From CAYLOC01 sp964385195 (GTDB lineage Bacteria > Actinomycetota > Actinomycetes > Propionibacteriales > Nocardioidaceae): DNA of 6,656 nt. Below are positions 5,857-6,656 of the stretch, piece after piece. Made by a program: the position numbers and the translations under genes. Every line of letters starts with the position of its first letter. Position 1 is the first letter of the stretch. A model generated the notes under the pieces. The model searched no databases. It had not been told where the DNA came from and worked only from the letters and a program-made list of their open reading frames with translations. The DNA is taken from the NCBI GenBank assembly GCA_964385195.1, contig CAYLOC010000172.1:1-6656 (forward strand), written 5' to 3'.

Positions 5857-6656
5857 CTAGGCGGACTTCTTCTTCTTGCGTGGGGGCTGCTCGCGCGGGA
5901 CCAGCGTCGGGTTGACGTTGTCACAGACAACCTCGCGAGTGACCACGACCTTGGCGATGTCCTCCCGCGACGGTACGTCGTACATCACGTTGAGCAGGAC
6001 CTCTTCCAGGATCGCCCGCAGCCCGCGGGCGCCGGTGCCTCGCATCATCGCCTGCTCTGCGATGGCTTCGACCGCGTCGTCGCCGAACTCCAGGTCGACG
6101 CTGTCGAGGTCGAACAGGCGCTGGTACTGCTTGGTCAGCGCGTTCCGTGGCTCGGTGAGGATGCGGACCAGGTCTTCTTGTTGCAGCTTGTCCACGGTGG
6201 CGATCACCGGCAGCCGGCCTACGAACTCCGGGATCAGGCCGAACTTGAGCAGGTCCTCCGGCCGCACCTCCCCGAACAACCGGTCGACGTCGCGGTCGGC
6301 GGCAGCGGGCAGCTCCGCGGTGAACCCGAGCGTCTTCTTCCCGGTGCGCTGCTCGATGATGTGCTCCAGCCCGGAGAATGCTCCGCCGACGACGAACAAG
6401 ATGTTGGTGGTGTCGATCTGGATGAACTCCTGGTGCGGGTGCTTGCGGCCACCCTGTGGCGGCACCGACGCCGTGGTGCCCTCCAGGATCTTCAGCAGCG
6501 CCTGCTGGACGCCCTCCCCGGACACGTCCCGGGTGATGGAGGGGTTCTCCGACTTGCGGGCAACCTTGTCGATCTCGTCGATGTAGATGATGCCGGTCTC
6601 GGCCTTCTTGACGTCGTAGTCGGCGGCCTGGATCAGCTTCAACAAGATGTTCTCGA
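5857..6656 (-). CDS. clpX: ATP-dependent Clp protease ATP-binding subunit ClpX, N-terminus cut by window edge
   Basis: C-terminal 265 residues of ClpX, the AAA+ unfoldase that recognises substrates and feeds them to the ClpP protease in the cytoplasm. The frame stays open to the right edge (ENILLKLIQAADYDV), so the zinc-binding domain, Walker A and the GYVG pore loop lie outside. Counting from the Leu at 6645: Walker B IIYIDEID (19-26), RDVSGEGVQQALLKILEGT (39-57), the RKH pore loop (67-69), sensor-1 region TNILFVVGGAFSG (80-92), the ClpP-docking loop as LGF (106-108), IPEFVGRLP (138-146, which carries the arginine finger) and sensor 2 GTGARGLRAI (203-212). It ends in a basic PPRKKKKSA tail. 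All motifs look intact. ClpX is normally about 420-430 residues. The TTG at 6645 is an internal Leu codon, not the start. Housekeeping gene, convergent with the nuclease-like gene. Confidence 0.98.
   Translation of the reverse strand, partial: ENILLKLIQAADYDVKKAETGIIYIDEIDKVARKSENPSITRDVSGEGVQQALLKILEGTTASVPPQGGRKHPHQEFIQIDTTNILFVVGGAFSGLEHIIEQRTGKKTLGFTAELPAAADRDVDRLFGEVRPEDLLKFGLIPEFVGRLPVIATVDKLQQEDLVRILTEPRNALTKQYQRLFDLDSVDLEFGDDAVEAIAEQAMMRGTGARGLRAILEEVLLNVMYDVPSREDIAKVVVTREVVCDNVNPTLVPREQPPRKKKKSA

Noticed and set aside
6643..6645. TTG at 6645 as the clpX start
   Set aside because: The frame continues upstream as the conserved ENILLKLIQ segment to the window edge, so the gene is partial, not short.

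Overview
The window is high-GC DNA with almost no non-coding space. Start and stop codons overlap between co-directional genes, GTG is used as a start, and third codon positions are strongly G/C. Together with an actinobacterial-type ClpX, this points to an actinomycete chromosome. I cannot name the genus from the sequence alone.

Layout from left to right. A tightly coupled three-gene operon on the minus strand fills about 4671 down to 1 and runs off the left edge. Its first gene encodes a 770-residue fusion of a fatty acyl-CoA reductase-like extended SDR and a HAD-IB phosphatase (4671-2359). The second encodes a zinc-dependent medium-chain dehydrogenase (2359-1115), and the third a LarA-like (DUF2088) nickel-pincer-type protein (1118 to 1, C-terminus missing). 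The junctions are TGATG and GTGA, so all three are probably translated from one mRNA by coupling. A 99-bp intergenic region (4672-4770) separates this operon from a divergent plus-strand gene (4771-5802). That gene encodes a protein with an AbiEi-type winged helix and a DUF559/Vsr-like nuclease fold. It converges on the 3' end of clpX (minus strand, 5857 to beyond the right edge).

The most unusual non-genic structure is a 52-bp element present three times, always in the same orientation and alignable without gaps (4693-4744, 4819-4870, 5802-5853). Its ends are a near-perfect 10-13 bp inverted repeat, and its middle holds an invariant CCACC. One copy sits between the divergent genes. One lies inside the 5' end of the nuclease-like reading frame and supplies a Pro/Arg-rich N-terminus. 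One begins on the last base of that gene's stop codon. The nuclease-like gene is therefore bracketed by copies, which suggests a small mobile or accessory cassette between clpX and the lipid-type operon.

How the genes may work together (inference). The reductase domain would turn an acyl thioester into an aldehyde or alcohol, the HAD domain would remove a phosphate from a linked metabolite, the zinc dehydrogenase would interconvert an alcohol and a carbonyl, and the LarA-like protein would act on the stereochemistry or redox state of a 2-hydroxy acid or related substrate. The LarA-like protein keeps the nickel-pincer attachment Lys and Ni-ligand His but appears to lack several LarA catalytic residues. 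The operon may thus encode an uncharacterised lipid or hydroxy-acid pathway. clpX is housekeeping and probably unrelated to it.
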